Assembly (NCBI GenBank): GCA_964355075.1
Contig: CAYHCF010000029.1
Location: 1-40,597, forward strand
Direction of reading: 5' to 3'
DNA: 40,597 nucleotides
From: B1 sp964355075
GTDB taxonomy: Bacteria; Bacteroidota; Bacteroidia; UKL13-3
The stretch's first letter is position 1, and each line of letters begins with the position of its first letter. Positions 25,143 through 33,116 of this stretch are shown one piece after another. The position numbers and the translations under genes are program-made. Under the pieces are notes generated by a model, which worked only from the letters and a program-made list of their open reading frames with translations, was not told the origin of the DNA and did not search any database.

Positions 25143-25967
25143 ATGAACAAGGTAGCAACACCTAAAAAAGAAAGTGCTTTAAAAAGCGCATTTGCCTCTT
25201 TCGCAATTCCTATCCTGGTTGTAACAGGTATTTTAATTTACATCTATGTTTTAGGTAGTCCTTCAAATTTTGAAGGCGGAGATTCAAAGAATCATCCTGT
25301 TCAGGAGGGTATTGGACATGTACTGGGCCTTATTTATAAAGGCGGTTTCATCGTTCCTATTTTGCTTTCATTGATATTAATGAGCATAACTTTTTCTATT
25401 GAACGTTTTTTAACCATTAATAAAGCTCAGGGTAAAGGAAGTGCAGAAGAATTTGTACGAAAGGTTCAAGGTCATTTATCAGCCAACAATGCGGATGCAG
25501 CCATCGGAGAATGTGACAAACAAATGGGTTCTGTTGCCAATATCGTGCGTGCGGCTCTTGTAAAATACAAAGAAATGGAAACCGTTACCGAGCTGAATAA
25601 AGACCAGAAAGTACTTGCCATTCAAAAAGAACTGGAAGAAGCAACCACGCTGGAATTGCCAATGCTTGAGAAGAACCTGGTTATCATTGCTACCATGGCA
25701 TCCGTATCTACGCTGATTGCGCTCCTCGGAACGGTTTTAGGTATGATTCGTGCATTCTCGGCTCTGGGTACCGGAGGGGCTCCCGATTCGGTTGGTCTGG
25801 CCAATGGTATTTCTGAAGCTTTGATCAATACCGCTCTGGGAATTGGTAATTCTGCTCTTGCCATTATTATGTACAATGTGTTTACAACCAAAATAGATAA
25901 AATTACTTTTACCATTGACGAGGCCGGTTACAGCATCGTTCAAACATTTGCTGAAAAACATAAATAG
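25143..25967 (+). CDS. exbB: MotA/TolQ/ExbB proton channel family protein
   Basis: A 274-residue inner-membrane protein that forms the pentameric channel of the Ton motor with ExbD and drives TonB using proton motive force. Four hydrophobic segments are visible: FAIPILVVTGILIYIYVLG, GFIVPILLSLILMSITFSIER, MASVSTLIALLGTVLGMIRAF, and ALINTALGIGNSALAIIMYNVF; the last two carry the family's conserved small residues and polar positions (LLGTVLGM, INTALG). The extra N-terminal helix is usual for Bacteroidota ExbB. It is the first of a tight run with two exbD genes and tonB. TolQ is the alternative name, but the TonB gene favours ExbB. Confidence 0.93.
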   Translation: MNKVATPKKESALKSAFASFAIPILVVTGILIYIYVLGSPSNFEGGDSKNHPVQEGIGHVLGLIYKGGFIVPILLSLILMSITFSIERFLTINKAQGKGSAEEFVRKVQGHLSANNADAAIGECDKQMGSVANIVRAALVKYKEMETVTELNKDQKVLAIQKELEEATTLELPMLEKNLVIIATMASVSTLIALLGTVLGMIRAFSALGTGGAPDSVGLANGISEALINTALGIGNSALAIIMYNVFTTKIDKITFTIDEAGYSIVQTFAEKHK

Positions 25968-25973
25968 AATTTG

Positions 25974-26001
25974 GCAATTTGTAATCTGCAATCTGCAATT
26001 C
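25974..26001 (+). repeat. Four-unit heptamer array between exbB and exbD
   Basis: Units GCAATTT, GTAATCT, GCAATCT, GCAATTC follow the exbB stop after six bases. It belongs to the same general pattern as the arrays flanking serC and inside valS. Confidence 0.65.
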
Positions 26002-26033
26002 AATTAAAGTAATAATCAGTAATAAATAAGAAT

Positions 26034-26639
26034 ATGCCTAAGGTTAAAATACCGCGGAAGAGCACAGCAGTAGACATGACGGCCATGACAGACGTGGCGT
26101 TCCTCCTGCTTACTTTTTTTATGCTTGCTACGCAGTTCAAACCCGAAGAGCCGGTTACCATCAATGCACCTTCTTCCATAGCAGAAGTACCGCTGCCCGA
26201 CAAAGATATGATGACTATTACCATCAGTAATGACAGCCGAGTGTTTTTTGAACTACAGGGAAAGCAGTATAAAGAACAACTGATCAAAAAAATTGGTGAA
26301 CTGCACCAGATAACATTTAGTCCGGATCAAATTAAAAGCTTTTCGTTAATGTCAAGTTTTGGCGTTCCGCTGAGTCAGCTGCAAGCTCTCCTCGACACCA
26401 AAGCTGAAGAAAGAGCCAAATTTGATCAAAAAGGCATTCCGTGTGATTCAGTTACCAATGAATTGGCGGAATGGATATGGCAATCACGCCTGATAAATAA
26501 TCAGGTTCGCGTTGCTATTAAAGGAGATCAGGATGCGAATTTTCCGGTGGTAAAGGAAGTAATTGCCACCTTACAGGAAAAAAAAGTGAATCGTTTTAAT
26601 TTCATCACGAACCTATCAACTGAAACGATAGAAAAATAA
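26034..26639 (+). CDS. exbD: ExbD/TolR family biopolymer transport protein, first copy
   Basis: A 201-residue protein with one N-terminal membrane helix and a periplasmic domain. The helix MTDVAFLLLTFFMLATQF carries the essential proton-handling aspartate (D20), as in all ExbD/TolR proteins, preceded by a short basic cytoplasmic tail. The periplasmic part has the final strand-helix pattern VAIKGDQDANFPVVKEVIATLQEKKVNRF (core: VVKEVIATLQEKKVNRF) of the family. It is longer than E. coli ExbD (141 residues) because of an insertion in the middle. A second, diverged exbD follows nine bases later, so the motor may use an ExbD heterodimer. Confidence 0.92.
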   Translation: MPKVKIPRKSTAVDMTAMTDVAFLLLTFFMLATQFKPEEPVTINAPSSIAEVPLPDKDMMTITISNDSRVFFELQGKQYKEQLIKKIGELHQITFSPDQIKSFSLMSSFGVPLSQLQALLDTKAEERAKFDQKGIPCDSVTNELAEWIWQSRLINNQVRVAIKGDQDANFPVVKEVIATLQEKKVNRFNFITNLSTETIEK

Positions 26640-26648
26640 GATAATACA

Positions 26649-27305
26649 ATGGCAGAAATAGAAGGCGGCGGAGGCGGGCATCATAAAAAAGGTGCAAAAC
26701 CACATGGGAAGAAACTGTCAACCCGGGTTGACTTTACTCCTATGGTTGATTTGGGCTTCCTGCTCATTACCTTTTTTATGTTAACTACTTCCATGAACAA
26801 GCCGAAAACCATGGAAATAAATATGCCGGTTAAGGATGTAGCTAAAGAAGAACTGCAAGCTGTAAAGGCTTCCCAGGCAATTACCTTATTATTGGCTGAG
26901 AACGATAAAATAGTTTATTATTATATCAACGGGGAAACCGGTGAGCCCGAAACTCCCATGATTACGGATTATAGCAAAAACGGGATCAGAAGCACTTTAT
27001 TAGGCAGAAACAAAGAATTGTTAGATAAGGCAGAGGCAAATAACTATGATTCCATTCCAATTCTGAAGGAGATGTACCGATTGAACCTGATTAAGGAAGA
27101 TGAAATGAGAAAAAGGATTTCAGGTATCAAAGGAAACCCGCATGCATTAATAGTAGTGATTAAAGCTGATGACAAAGCAAAATATAGAAATCTGGTTGAC
27201 ATTTTAGATGAAATGTTAATATGCAATATTGGACGATACGCAATCGTTGATATTACACCAGTTGAAACTGATTTGATAAAAGTAGCAATGGCCGTAACAA
27301 AATAA
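26649..27305 (+). CDS. exbD: ExbD/TolR family biopolymer transport protein, second copy
   Basis: A 218-residue second ExbD. Its N-terminal tail is unusually glycine- and histidine-rich (EGGGGGHHKKGAKPHGKK), then comes the membrane helix MVDLGFLLITFFMLTTSM with the essential aspartate at 34. The periplasmic domain ends with the family pattern ALIVVIKADDKAKYRNLVDILDEMLI. It is clearly diverged from the first copy, so the duplication is old and both are kept; paired exbD genes are common in this phylum. tonB starts four bases after its stop. Confidence 0.92.
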   Translation: MAEIEGGGGGHHKKGAKPHGKKLSTRVDFTPMVDLGFLLITFFMLTTSMNKPKTMEINMPVKDVAKEELQAVKASQAITLLLAENDKIVYYYINGETGEPETPMITDYSKNGIRSTLLGRNKELLDKAEANNYDSIPILKEMYRLNLIKEDEMRKRISGIKGNPHALIVVIKADDKAKYRNLVDILDEMLICNIGRYAIVDITPVETDLIKVAMAVTK

Positions 27306-27309
27306 ACAA

Positions 27310-28107
27310 ATGGCAGCAAAACTAGATATATTTGATAGTAAATGGGTTGAGCTGATATTCACCGGTCGTAACAAGAGTTATGGTGCCTATGTATTGCGCA
27401 AAAAAGGCGATGAATACACCATAAAAGGAATCATTTTCGCTGTAATACTGTTTACAGCAAGTATTTCTGCACCGGTAGTTATCAATTATATACAATCAAA
27501 AATTCCCAAAGAAAATTTGGTAAAAGAAACCGATGTAAATACATTGGAAGAACCGCCTCCAATTGATAAAAATGAGCCTCCCCCTCCACCTGTAGAACCT
27601 CCTCCTCCTTTAAAAAGCACCGTAAAATTTACACCTCCTGAAATAAAAAAAGATGAAGAAGTTCCGGAAGATGAGCCACCTCCGATTCAGGAAGAAATGA
27701 AGGAAAAGGATGCCGGCGTAACCACTCAGGAAGGAGACCCGAATGGTATTGATCCGAGTCTTTCGGATAATGGGGAAGGAGACGCTCCTGAAATTATGAC
27801 CTTTGCAGAGCAAATGCCTGAATTTGCAGGTGGTCCGGAAGAAATGTACAGGTACCTTTCGAAAAATATTCAATACCCGCCTTTGGCTCGTGAAAATGGA
27901 ATTGAAGGGAAATGTGTTCTTACTTTTGTGGTAGGCGCCGATGGAAAAATTAGCACCATTGAACAGGTAGGAAAAAAATTAGGATGGGGTTGTGATGAAG
28001 AAGCTATTCGTGTGGTTAAAAGCATGCCACCCTGGACACCGGGAAAACAAAATGGTAAAGCGGTTTACGTGAAATTTACCCTGCCCATTCGTTTTCAGTT
28101 AAATTAA
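27310..28107 (+). CDS. tonB: Energy transducer TonB
   Basis: A 265-residue TonB that carries mechanical energy from ExbB/ExbD to outer-membrane TonB-dependent receptors. Order of parts: a Bacteroidota-type cytoplasmic N-terminus (WVELIFTGRNKSYGAYVLRK), one membrane helix (GIIFAVILFTASISAPVVI), a proline-rich periplasmic spacer with PPPPP and alternating acidic and proline residues (about 80-135), and the C-terminal TonB domain from about 170 with YPPLARENGIEGKCVLTFVV and MPPWTPGKQNGKAV. The gene closes the exbB-exbD-exbD-tonB run. A 192-base stretch with no convincing gene follows. Confidence 0.94.
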   Translation: MAAKLDIFDSKWVELIFTGRNKSYGAYVLRKKGDEYTIKGIIFAVILFTASISAPVVINYIQSKIPKENLVKETDVNTLEEPPPIDKNEPPPPPVEPPPPLKSTVKFTPPEIKKDEEVPEDEPPPIQEEMKEKDAGVTTQEGDPNGIDPSLSDNGEGDAPEIMTFAEQMPEFAGGPEEMYRYLSKNIQYPPLARENGIEGKCVLTFVVGADGKISTIEQVGKKLGWGCDEEAIRVVKSMPPWTPGKQNGKAVYVKFTLPIRFQLN

Positions 28108-28143
28108 GAACTTTATTAAGCCTGCATCTGTTTCTTGCTTGTA

Positions 28144-28299
28144 ATGTTTTCATTATTAAGGATAAATGGGTTCAGGCTTTATGCTTATAATAAGGTTGAA
28201 CCTGGAGTTAGACAGACCGTGAATAAGTTCCGGGATATTTATAATAATGAATTTTTAGTAATGGTTTTTGATAATATCAGAGAAAAGAGAATCAAATAA
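28144..28299 (+). CDS. Doubtful 51-codon reading frame
   Basis: An open frame starts at the ATG at 28144 (MFSLLRINGF) and ends at a TAA at 28297, directly before the GTG of the next small gene. I recognise no family. It contains a GGTTCA/TGAACC inverted repeat (28169-28202), which suggests part of it is repeat-derived rather than coding. It is kept because it fits exactly between tonB and the next gene. Confidence 0.2.
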   Translation: MFSLLRINGFRLYAYNKVEPGVRQTVNKFRDIYNNEFLVMVFDNIREKRIK

Positions 28300-28476
28300 G
28301 TGCCTGTTTTTTTTAAATACCTTAGCATGTTCATGTCCGTAGTTTATATAACTGCTGGTATTTTATTTTTCTTCTTTCCCATCATTCCGAATATTGATTT
28401 ATGGACTAAATTTGCCATTGGAGGATTGCTGGTTCTGTACGGAATTTTCCGTTTGATAAGAGCAATAAGATTATGA
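28300..28476 (+). CDS. Small two-helix membrane protein (58 residues)
   Basis: Translation from the GTG at 28300 gives 58 residues with two hydrophobic helices, VVYITAGILFFFFPIIP and FAIGGLLVLYGIFRLIRAI, and a basic C-terminus (RLIRAIRL). It could instead start at the ATG at 28327 or 28333, losing the first nine or eleven residues. Its TGA overlaps the ATG of the PstS-like gene (ATGA), so it is translationally coupled and very probably real. From memory, a small protein with this YGIFRLxRA ending is often found at this position between TonB-system and PstS-like genes in Bacteroidota; its function is unknown. Confidence 0.7.
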   Translation: MPVFFKYLSMFMSVVYITAGILFFFFPIIPNIDLWTKFAIGGLLVLYGIFRLIRAIRL

Positions 28477-29411
28477 GGAGAATGATTCAAGTCTTTTTAT
28501 GCTTTGCATTAACAGAGTTTGGTTGCAATAATCTACCTCAGAATAATGGGATTGAAGATACCCCCACCAAAGGTACCATTACGATTAGTTGTGATGAAAG
28601 CTTAAAACCTATTATTGAAGCCGAAATAATGGTGTTCGAACAATTGTATTCCTTTGCCAGAATAAATGCGGTTTTTTGCAGTGAAAAAGAAGCCATCGAT
28701 TTGTTATTATCAGACAGCGTTAGGATGGCAATCATTACACGTGAACTCAACGAAAATGAAACGGCTGTATTAAAGAGTCAAAAGATTAGTGGCGCCCGCT
28801 ACCATAAAATCGGGTATGATGCGGTAGCTTTTATTTTGAATCCATCAAATATGGATACCAGCTTTAAATTGGCTCAGGTCAAACAAATATTAAGTGGGCA
28901 AATCAATCATTGGAATCAAATTTCACCATTGAATAAACTGGGTGATATTCGCATCGTATTCGATAATCCAAGTTCGGGTGCTATCCGGATGTTAAGGGAT
29001 AGTGTATTGAATGGCAATCAGTTAGGAAAGAATTGTTTCGCGCTGAAATCCAATCCTGAGGTAATAAAATATGTTGAAGAAAATAAAAATGCTATTGGAA
29101 TAATTGGGGTGAGTTGGATCAGTGATACCGATGATTCCCTGGTAAAGTATTTTTTAAGTAATATAAAAGTGGCCGAAATTGAACCCATTAATTTACGATT
29201 GGCCGGTATTACCAATAAACCTATTCAGGGCAATATTGCTTTAAAACAATATCCTTATTGGAGACAAATTAAAGTGGCAAGCCGTGAAATGCGTGTCGGA
29301 CTTGGCACAGGCTTTGCTAGCTTTATGGAAAGTGATCCGGGCCAAAAAATTATTTTAAAAGGAGGATTGGTTCCTTTCCATTCCTCAATCAGGACCATAA
29401 ATTTGAATTAA
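28473..29411 (+). CDS. PstS-like phosphate-binding lipoprotein
   Basis: A 312-residue periplasmic substrate-binding protein of the PBP-like type II fold most similar in pattern to PstS. The N-terminus is hydrophobic and ends in FGC (C18), a plausible but imperfect lipobox, so lipid anchoring is likely. Visible features are GTITISCDESLKPIIEAE at the start of domain I, AVAFILNPSN, and the anion-binding turn DNPSSGAIRMLRD. No pstC, pstA or pstB is nearby; instead the gene sits behind exbB/exbD/tonB and in front of a TPR gene. It may therefore sense or present a ligand for the Ton motor rather than serve an ABC importer. The ligand is not proven to be phosphate. Confidence 0.75.
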   Translation: MRRMIQVFLCFALTEFGCNNLPQNNGIEDTPTKGTITISCDESLKPIIEAEIMVFEQLYSFARINAVFCSEKEAIDLLLSDSVRMAIITRELNENETAVLKSQKISGARYHKIGYDAVAFILNPSNMDTSFKLAQVKQILSGQINHWNQISPLNKLGDIRIVFDNPSSGAIRMLRDSVLNGNQLGKNCFALKSNPEVIKYVEENKNAIGIIGVSWISDTDDSLVKYFLSNIKVAEIEPINLRLAGITNKPIQGNIALKQYPYWRQIKVASREMRVGLGTGFASFMESDPGQKIILKGGLVPFHSSIRTINLN

Positions 29412-29424
29412 GTTATTTTAAAAC

Positions 29425-31062
29425 ATGAAAAACAGAATACTGCTTACCGCAACTTTAGCATTTACTTTTTGGACGCTTAATGCCCAAAGTTTGAAAGATG
29501 GTTTAAAGGCGATTGATTTTGAAAGATATGAGGCTTCAAGGGATATTTTCAAAGCACTCCTTGCAAAGGACCTGGCCAATGGTGATTATTATTATTATTT
29601 GGGTCAGTCGTATCTAAATTTGTTAAACATTGATTCTGCTGAAATGTCCTTTAAAGATGGAATCATGATGTCAAAAACAAATCCTGCAAATTATGCGGGT
29701 TTGGGTGAAGTGGAATTAGTACAGGAACATAAGGATAAAGCAAAGGAGTATTTCGACAAAGCATTGGCTTTCAGTAAAAACAGATATGGAATTTTTACGG
29801 ATCTGCATGCCATAACCCTGGTGGCTTCGGGTATGGTAAATAATAGTGGAATCAAAATGTTGGATGAAGCCGAAGAACTTATAAAAATGGGATATGAGCA
29901 AAGTAGAAGAGATTATGATTTGTTAATTGCCGGTGGGGATGTTTACTTAGAAAAAAATGACGGAGGCAATTCGGCAACATTCTATGAAAGGGCAATTGCG
30001 CTTGATCCTAACAATCCAAAAGCCTATTGCCGGGTTTCGGTTATCTGGTTACGCGTCAGGAATTATGAAAGCGCCCAGGCCGATTTAAACCGCGCCTTTG
30101 AGAGAGATCCAAACTATGCACCGGCACTAAAATATCAGGCAGAATTATTTTATGCGCAAAAGAAATTTGATAAAGCAAAAGAAATGTATACGCGTTACCT
30201 GCAAAATTCAGAACGCAGTAATTCTAATCAAATCAAATTTGCCCGGATTTTGTTTTTAAGTAAAGAGTATGATGAAGCACTTGTAAAAATTGATGAAATT
30301 CAAAAGACCGACAAAACCACACTGCTTTTGTACCGTTTACGCGGTCATTCCATCGGGGAGATTTTAGAAACAACTACAGATCCTGAATTGGCAAAGAGTG
30401 GATTGAGTTCAATGGAATACTATTTTCAAAAACAAGACCCTAAAAAACTGGGGTCAAATGATTACGAGTATCTTGGAAAACTTCAGGCAAAATCAGGTGG
30501 CATGGATTCTTTGGCTATTGCCAATTTAAAAAAGGCGATGGATTTAAATTCCTACAATCTGAGTATCTATCTGGATCTGGCAAAAATCTATAATAAATCC
30601 AAAATGTTTGATAGCGCTGCTGCATCCTACGAAAGCTATATTTCAAAATCAAAAAAATCAAATATCGCCGAATATTTTTTGATGGGAAGAGCCTATTACA
30701 ACGCAAAGATTTATGGTAAAGCGGATAGTGCTTTTATTAAAGTAAATGAATTAAATCCTAATTGGCCGGATGCCTATTTGTGGAGAGGAAACGCTAACTC
30801 AGGAATGGATCCTGATTTTGAAGCGGGTTTTGCCAAAGGGTTTTATGAAAAATATATTTCTTTATTAACTGCCGATCCTGAAAAATTTGAATCCACGCTA
30901 AAAATCAAAAATAAAGCAGGTCTGATTAATGCTTATGGTTATCTTGGATTTTATTTTTACAACAAGGATATGGTAGCAGAAGCTAAGGAATATTATAAAA
31001 AAGTACTTGAATTAGATCCGGAGAATGCCAAGGCGAAAGCAGTAATGGCTGAAAAAAAATAG
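29425..31062 (+). CDS. Exported tetratricopeptide repeat protein
   Basis: A 545-residue periplasmic protein with a signal peptide (MKNRILLTATLAFTFWTLNAQ) followed by TPR helices along the whole length. Typical repeat signatures are GDYYYYLGQSYLNLLNIDSAEMSF, NPANYAGLGEVELVQEHKDKA (partial TPR), AIALDPNNPKAYCR, AFERDPNYAPALKYQ, FYAQKKFDKAKEMY, and a final YKKVLELDPENAKAKA. I count about ten repeats. Such proteins are scaffolds for protein-protein contact. It starts 13 bases after the PstS-like gene and ends the apparent operon, so it may link that protein to TonB or to an outer-membrane partner. No enzymatic domain is visible. Confidence 0.88.
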   Translation: MKNRILLTATLAFTFWTLNAQSLKDGLKAIDFERYEASRDIFKALLAKDLANGDYYYYLGQSYLNLLNIDSAEMSFKDGIMMSKTNPANYAGLGEVELVQEHKDKAKEYFDKALAFSKNRYGIFTDLHAITLVASGMVNNSGIKMLDEAEELIKMGYEQSRRDYDLLIAGGDVYLEKNDGGNSATFYERAIALDPNNPKAYCRVSVIWLRVRNYESAQADLNRAFERDPNYAPALKYQAELFYAQKKFDKAKEMYTRYLQNSERSNSNQIKFARILFLSKEYDEALVKIDEIQKTDKTTLLLYRLRGHSIGEILETTTDPELAKSGLSSMEYYFQKQDPKKLGSNDYEYLGKLQAKSGGMDSLAIANLKKAMDLNSYNLSIYLDLAKIYNKSKMFDSAAASYESYISKSKKSNIAEYFLMGRAYYNAKIYGKADSAFIKVNELNPNWPDAYLWRGNANSGMDPDFEAGFAKGFYEKYISLLTADPEKFESTLKIKNKAGLINAYGYLGFYFYNKDMVAEAKEYYKKVLELDPENAKAKAVMAEKK

Positions 31063-31069
31063 TCCGTTT

Positions 31070-31750
31070 TCACCACATATCTATATCTTCAAAATTATAG
31101 GGGCCACATATGGTTAGTCCCACAAATACACATTGCGGCATGTGATCGTATCCCATATTAAATATCAATCTCCTATACAAGGGTATCATGAATCCTGCAG
31201 TAAAATTGGGTAAAAACTTTACCTCATCCGGATTGATGATCCATTCCTTTTCGGCAGGATTCCAGGGTTTAAAAATTTCTACTTTCTGTTTTTGACGTGT
31301 AAGGCCCAATCCAATATAAAATGGGATTTTTTTAGTGATATGGGTTACAAAGGTAAAATTGGCTGAATAGGAATACGTATTGTGAAATTTACCCGTAAAC
31401 AAATTTTGGGCTGCAGCATTTTCATATAATATTTCTCCTATTGGATCTTTGGCTTCTTCATAATTTTTGATCCCCAGACGCCAGCTTATTCCATAGCCAA
31501 ACCTCCGGTAATAAACATGGTTACCTCCAACCATTTTATTATTCCAGGGAACATTTCCGGTAAGATCAAAAGCGGCACCAAAGCAATTGTATTTTACCTG
31601 TTTCCCCTTATTTATTTTTATTCTTTTTTCTTTTCTTGGGCTAACATTAGAATCTTCAGTATCCTGCGCTTTTGCGTTCAAACCGTAAAAATAAATAGCA
31701 AATAAAATCAGGAACGGATAGAAAAGAGTTATATTTATTTTGTGTTTCAT
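31070..31750 (-). CDS. Exported protein of unknown function, probable outer-membrane barrel
   Basis: A 226-residue protein with a signal peptide (MKHKINITLFYPFLILFAIYF, cleavage near AKAQ), a basic linker, and then alternating aromatic/glycine-rich strands (FGAAFDLTGN, YYRRFGYGISWRLGI, YSANFTFVTHI, PFYIGLGLTRQ, FTAGFMIPLYRRLIFNMGYDH). The pattern fits an eight-stranded outer-membrane barrel. I recognise no named family. It converges on the TPR gene with a seven-base gap and is divergent from trmD with only 23 bases between starts, so its promoter must overlap trmD control sequences. Confidence 0.65.
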   Translation of the reverse strand: MKHKINITLFYPFLILFAIYFYGLNAKAQDTEDSNVSPRKEKRIKINKGKQVKYNCFGAAFDLTGNVPWNNKMVGGNHVYYRRFGYGISWRLGIKNYEEAKDPIGEILYENAAAQNLFTGKFHNTYSYSANFTFVTHITKKIPFYIGLGLTRQKQKVEIFKPWNPAEKEWIINPDEVKFLPNFTAGFMIPLYRRLIFNMGYDHMPQCVFVGLTICGPYNFEDIDMW

Positions 31751-31773
31751 GCTGATAAAGGTTTATTTTGAGA

Positions 31774-32445
31774 ATGCAAATTGATATTTTATCCTTATTT
31801 CCGCAAATTTTTGAAGGTCCGTTTAGTCAATCCATTGTAAAACGGGCAATTGAGAAACAATTGGTTCAGATTGATTTGCACAATATCCGTGATTTTTCGC
31901 AAAACAAACATAAAAATGTAGATGATTATCCTTTTGGTGGTGGAGCGGGTATGGTTATGTCGGTTGAACCCATTGACCTGTGTTTACAACATCTGCAAAC
32001 TCTCCGAAAATACGATGAAATTATTTTTCTGTCGCCGGATGGTGAATTGTTCGACCAAAAAATTGCCAACCAGCTTTCCGGGAAAAAGAATTTAGCCTTT
32101 TTATGCGGACATTATAAAGGGGTTGATGAACGCATTCGGGAGCATTTGGTTACCAGAGAATTGAGTTTAGGGGATTTCGTCCTCACCGGTGGAGAAATTG
32201 CCGCTGCAGCGATGGTAGATGCTATCATTCGATTAATTCCGGGAGTTTTGGGTGATGAAAGTTCGGCATTGAGCGATTCCTTTCAGGATGACTTAATCAG
32301 TCCGCCCGTTTATACCCGTCCGGCCAATTATAAAGGATGGGAAGTGCCTGAAATTTTATTATCGGGTCATCAGGCGAAAATTGATGAATGGCGTCACGAG
32401 CAGAGCCTGCAACGCACAAAAAAACGCCGCCCCAACCTCTCGTAG
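31774..32445 (+). CDS. trmD: tRNA (guanine37-N1)-methyltransferase TrmD
   Basis: A 223-residue SPOUT-class methyltransferase that makes m1G37 next to the anticodon from S-adenosylmethionine, preventing +1 frameshifting. Diagnostic segments are DILSLFPQIFEGP at the start, DYPFGGGAGMVM, the trefoil-knot motifs CGHYKGVDERI and LGDFVLTGGE, and DSFQDDLISPPVYTRP. I chose the ATG at 31774 (MQIDIL); an in-frame TTG at 31768 adds two residues. The final residues RRPNLS and the TAG stop run directly into a palindromic repeat, so the original end may have been replaced. rplS lies downstream as in many bacteria, but here 250 bases and its own promoter intervene. Confidence 0.96.
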   Translation: MQIDILSLFPQIFEGPFSQSIVKRAIEKQLVQIDLHNIRDFSQNKHKNVDDYPFGGGAGMVMSVEPIDLCLQHLQTLRKYDEIIFLSPDGELFDQKIANQLSGKKNLAFLCGHYKGVDERIREHLVTRELSLGDFVLTGGEIAAAAMVDAIIRLIPGVLGDESSALSDSFQDDLISPPVYTRPANYKGWEVPEILLSGHQAKIDEWRHEQSLQRTKKRRPNLS

Positions 32446-32465
32446 GGACAGGTCGCGACCTGTCC
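32446..32465. repeat. Perfect 20-base palindrome, copy 2 of the intergenic repeat
   Basis: GGACAGGTCGCGACCTGTCC begins at the base following the trmD stop codon. It matches the copy at 10285-10304 in 19 of 20 bases. A partial copy, ACCTGTCCGTAC, is found at 32485-32496. Confidence 0.85.
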
Positions 32466-32546
32466 ATACCGATTTTTCACCGTAACCTGTCCGTACTGAA
32501 ATATCTCCGCGAACTATCTATACCGATTTTTCACCGTAACCTGTCC
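32466..32546 (+). repeat. 27-base direct repeat, two copies
   Basis: The 27 bases at 32466-32492 recur exactly at 32520-32546, a period of 54. Each copy begins ATACCGATTTTTCACCG and ends in CCTGTCC, the palindrome half-site. This explains the repetitive reading frame in this gap, which is not a gene. Confidence 0.8.
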
Positions 32547-32633
32547 CAAGCATTCCGACGCAATTCAAGCTACCGTCTCTGGCCATAAAAATGGACTGTT
32601 TTTTTAAAATGGGAAGAATTTTTAAAGGATGTT

Positions 32634-32663
32634 TTTGATTTTAACGCAGAAAGCCTATTTTCG
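32634..32663 (+). promoter_or_regulatory. rplS promoter
   Basis: TTTG at 32634-32637, an 18-base spacer, then TATTTTCG at 32656-32663, one mismatch from the Bacteroidota -7 consensus. Transcription would begin near 32670, giving a 28-base leader before the rplS ATG at 32698. It shows that rplS can be transcribed independently of trmD. Confidence 0.65.
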
Positions 32664-32697
32664 CAGTCCGATTTTTAGAAAAGAGGGTAATAAGACA

Positions 32698-33045
32698 ATG
32701 GACGCAATAAAATTTGTAGAGCAAGAATTCATAGCCGATAGAACATTTCCTGTTTTTGGTGCAGGTGATACTGTAAATGTGCATTATAAAATTCGTGAAG
32801 GGGTTAAAGAACGTATTCAACAGTATCAAGGTATTGTTTTACAACGTCGTAACGCCGGTTTGAGTGCTACTTTCACTGTACGCAAAATTTCTAATGGGGT
32901 AGGTGTTGAAAGAATATTTCCACTATATAGCCATAATATTGATAAAATCGAATTAATCTCGCGTGGAAAAGTCCGCAGGGCACGTTTGTTCTATTTGCGT
33001 GATGCCACAGGTAAAAATGCCAAAGTAAAAGAAAAAAGAGGGTAA
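32698..33045 (+). CDS. rplS: 50S ribosomal protein L19
   Basis: A 115-residue ribosomal protein at the interface of the two subunits, where it contributes to an intersubunit bridge. The sequence is typical: MDAIKFVEQEF, FGAGDTVNVHYKIREG, QQYQGIVLQRRN, FTVRKISNGVGVERIFPLYS and KVRRARLFYLRD. I chose the ATG at 32698, preceded by GAGGG; the frame is open upstream to an ATG at 32629, but those residues include the promoter and do not belong to L19. A good terminator follows 20 bases after the stop, so rplS is probably a single-gene transcript. Confidence 0.98.
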   Translation: MDAIKFVEQEFIADRTFPVFGAGDTVNVHYKIREGVKERIQQYQGIVLQRRNAGLSATFTVRKISNGVGVERIFPLYSHNIDKIELISRGKVRRARLFYLRDATGKNAKVKEKRG

Positions 33046-33065
33046 GAATTTCATAACTTAAGCGG

Positions 33066-33103
33066 GACCCCGGCTCATTTATTTGGGTCGGGGTCTTTGT
33101 TTT
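33066..33103 (+). terminator. rplS terminator
   Basis: GACCCCG (33066-33072) pairs with CGGGGTC (33089-33095) around a 16-base loop, followed by TTTGTTTT. It lies 20 bases beyond the rplS stop codon. Confidence 0.8.
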
Positions 33104-33116
33104 AAAGAATCGGTCA

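Noticed and set aside
32388..32588. 66-codon frame after trmD with repeated peptide segments
   Set aside because: Its repetitive protein comes from translating the palindrome and the 27-base direct repeats; it overlaps the end of trmD.
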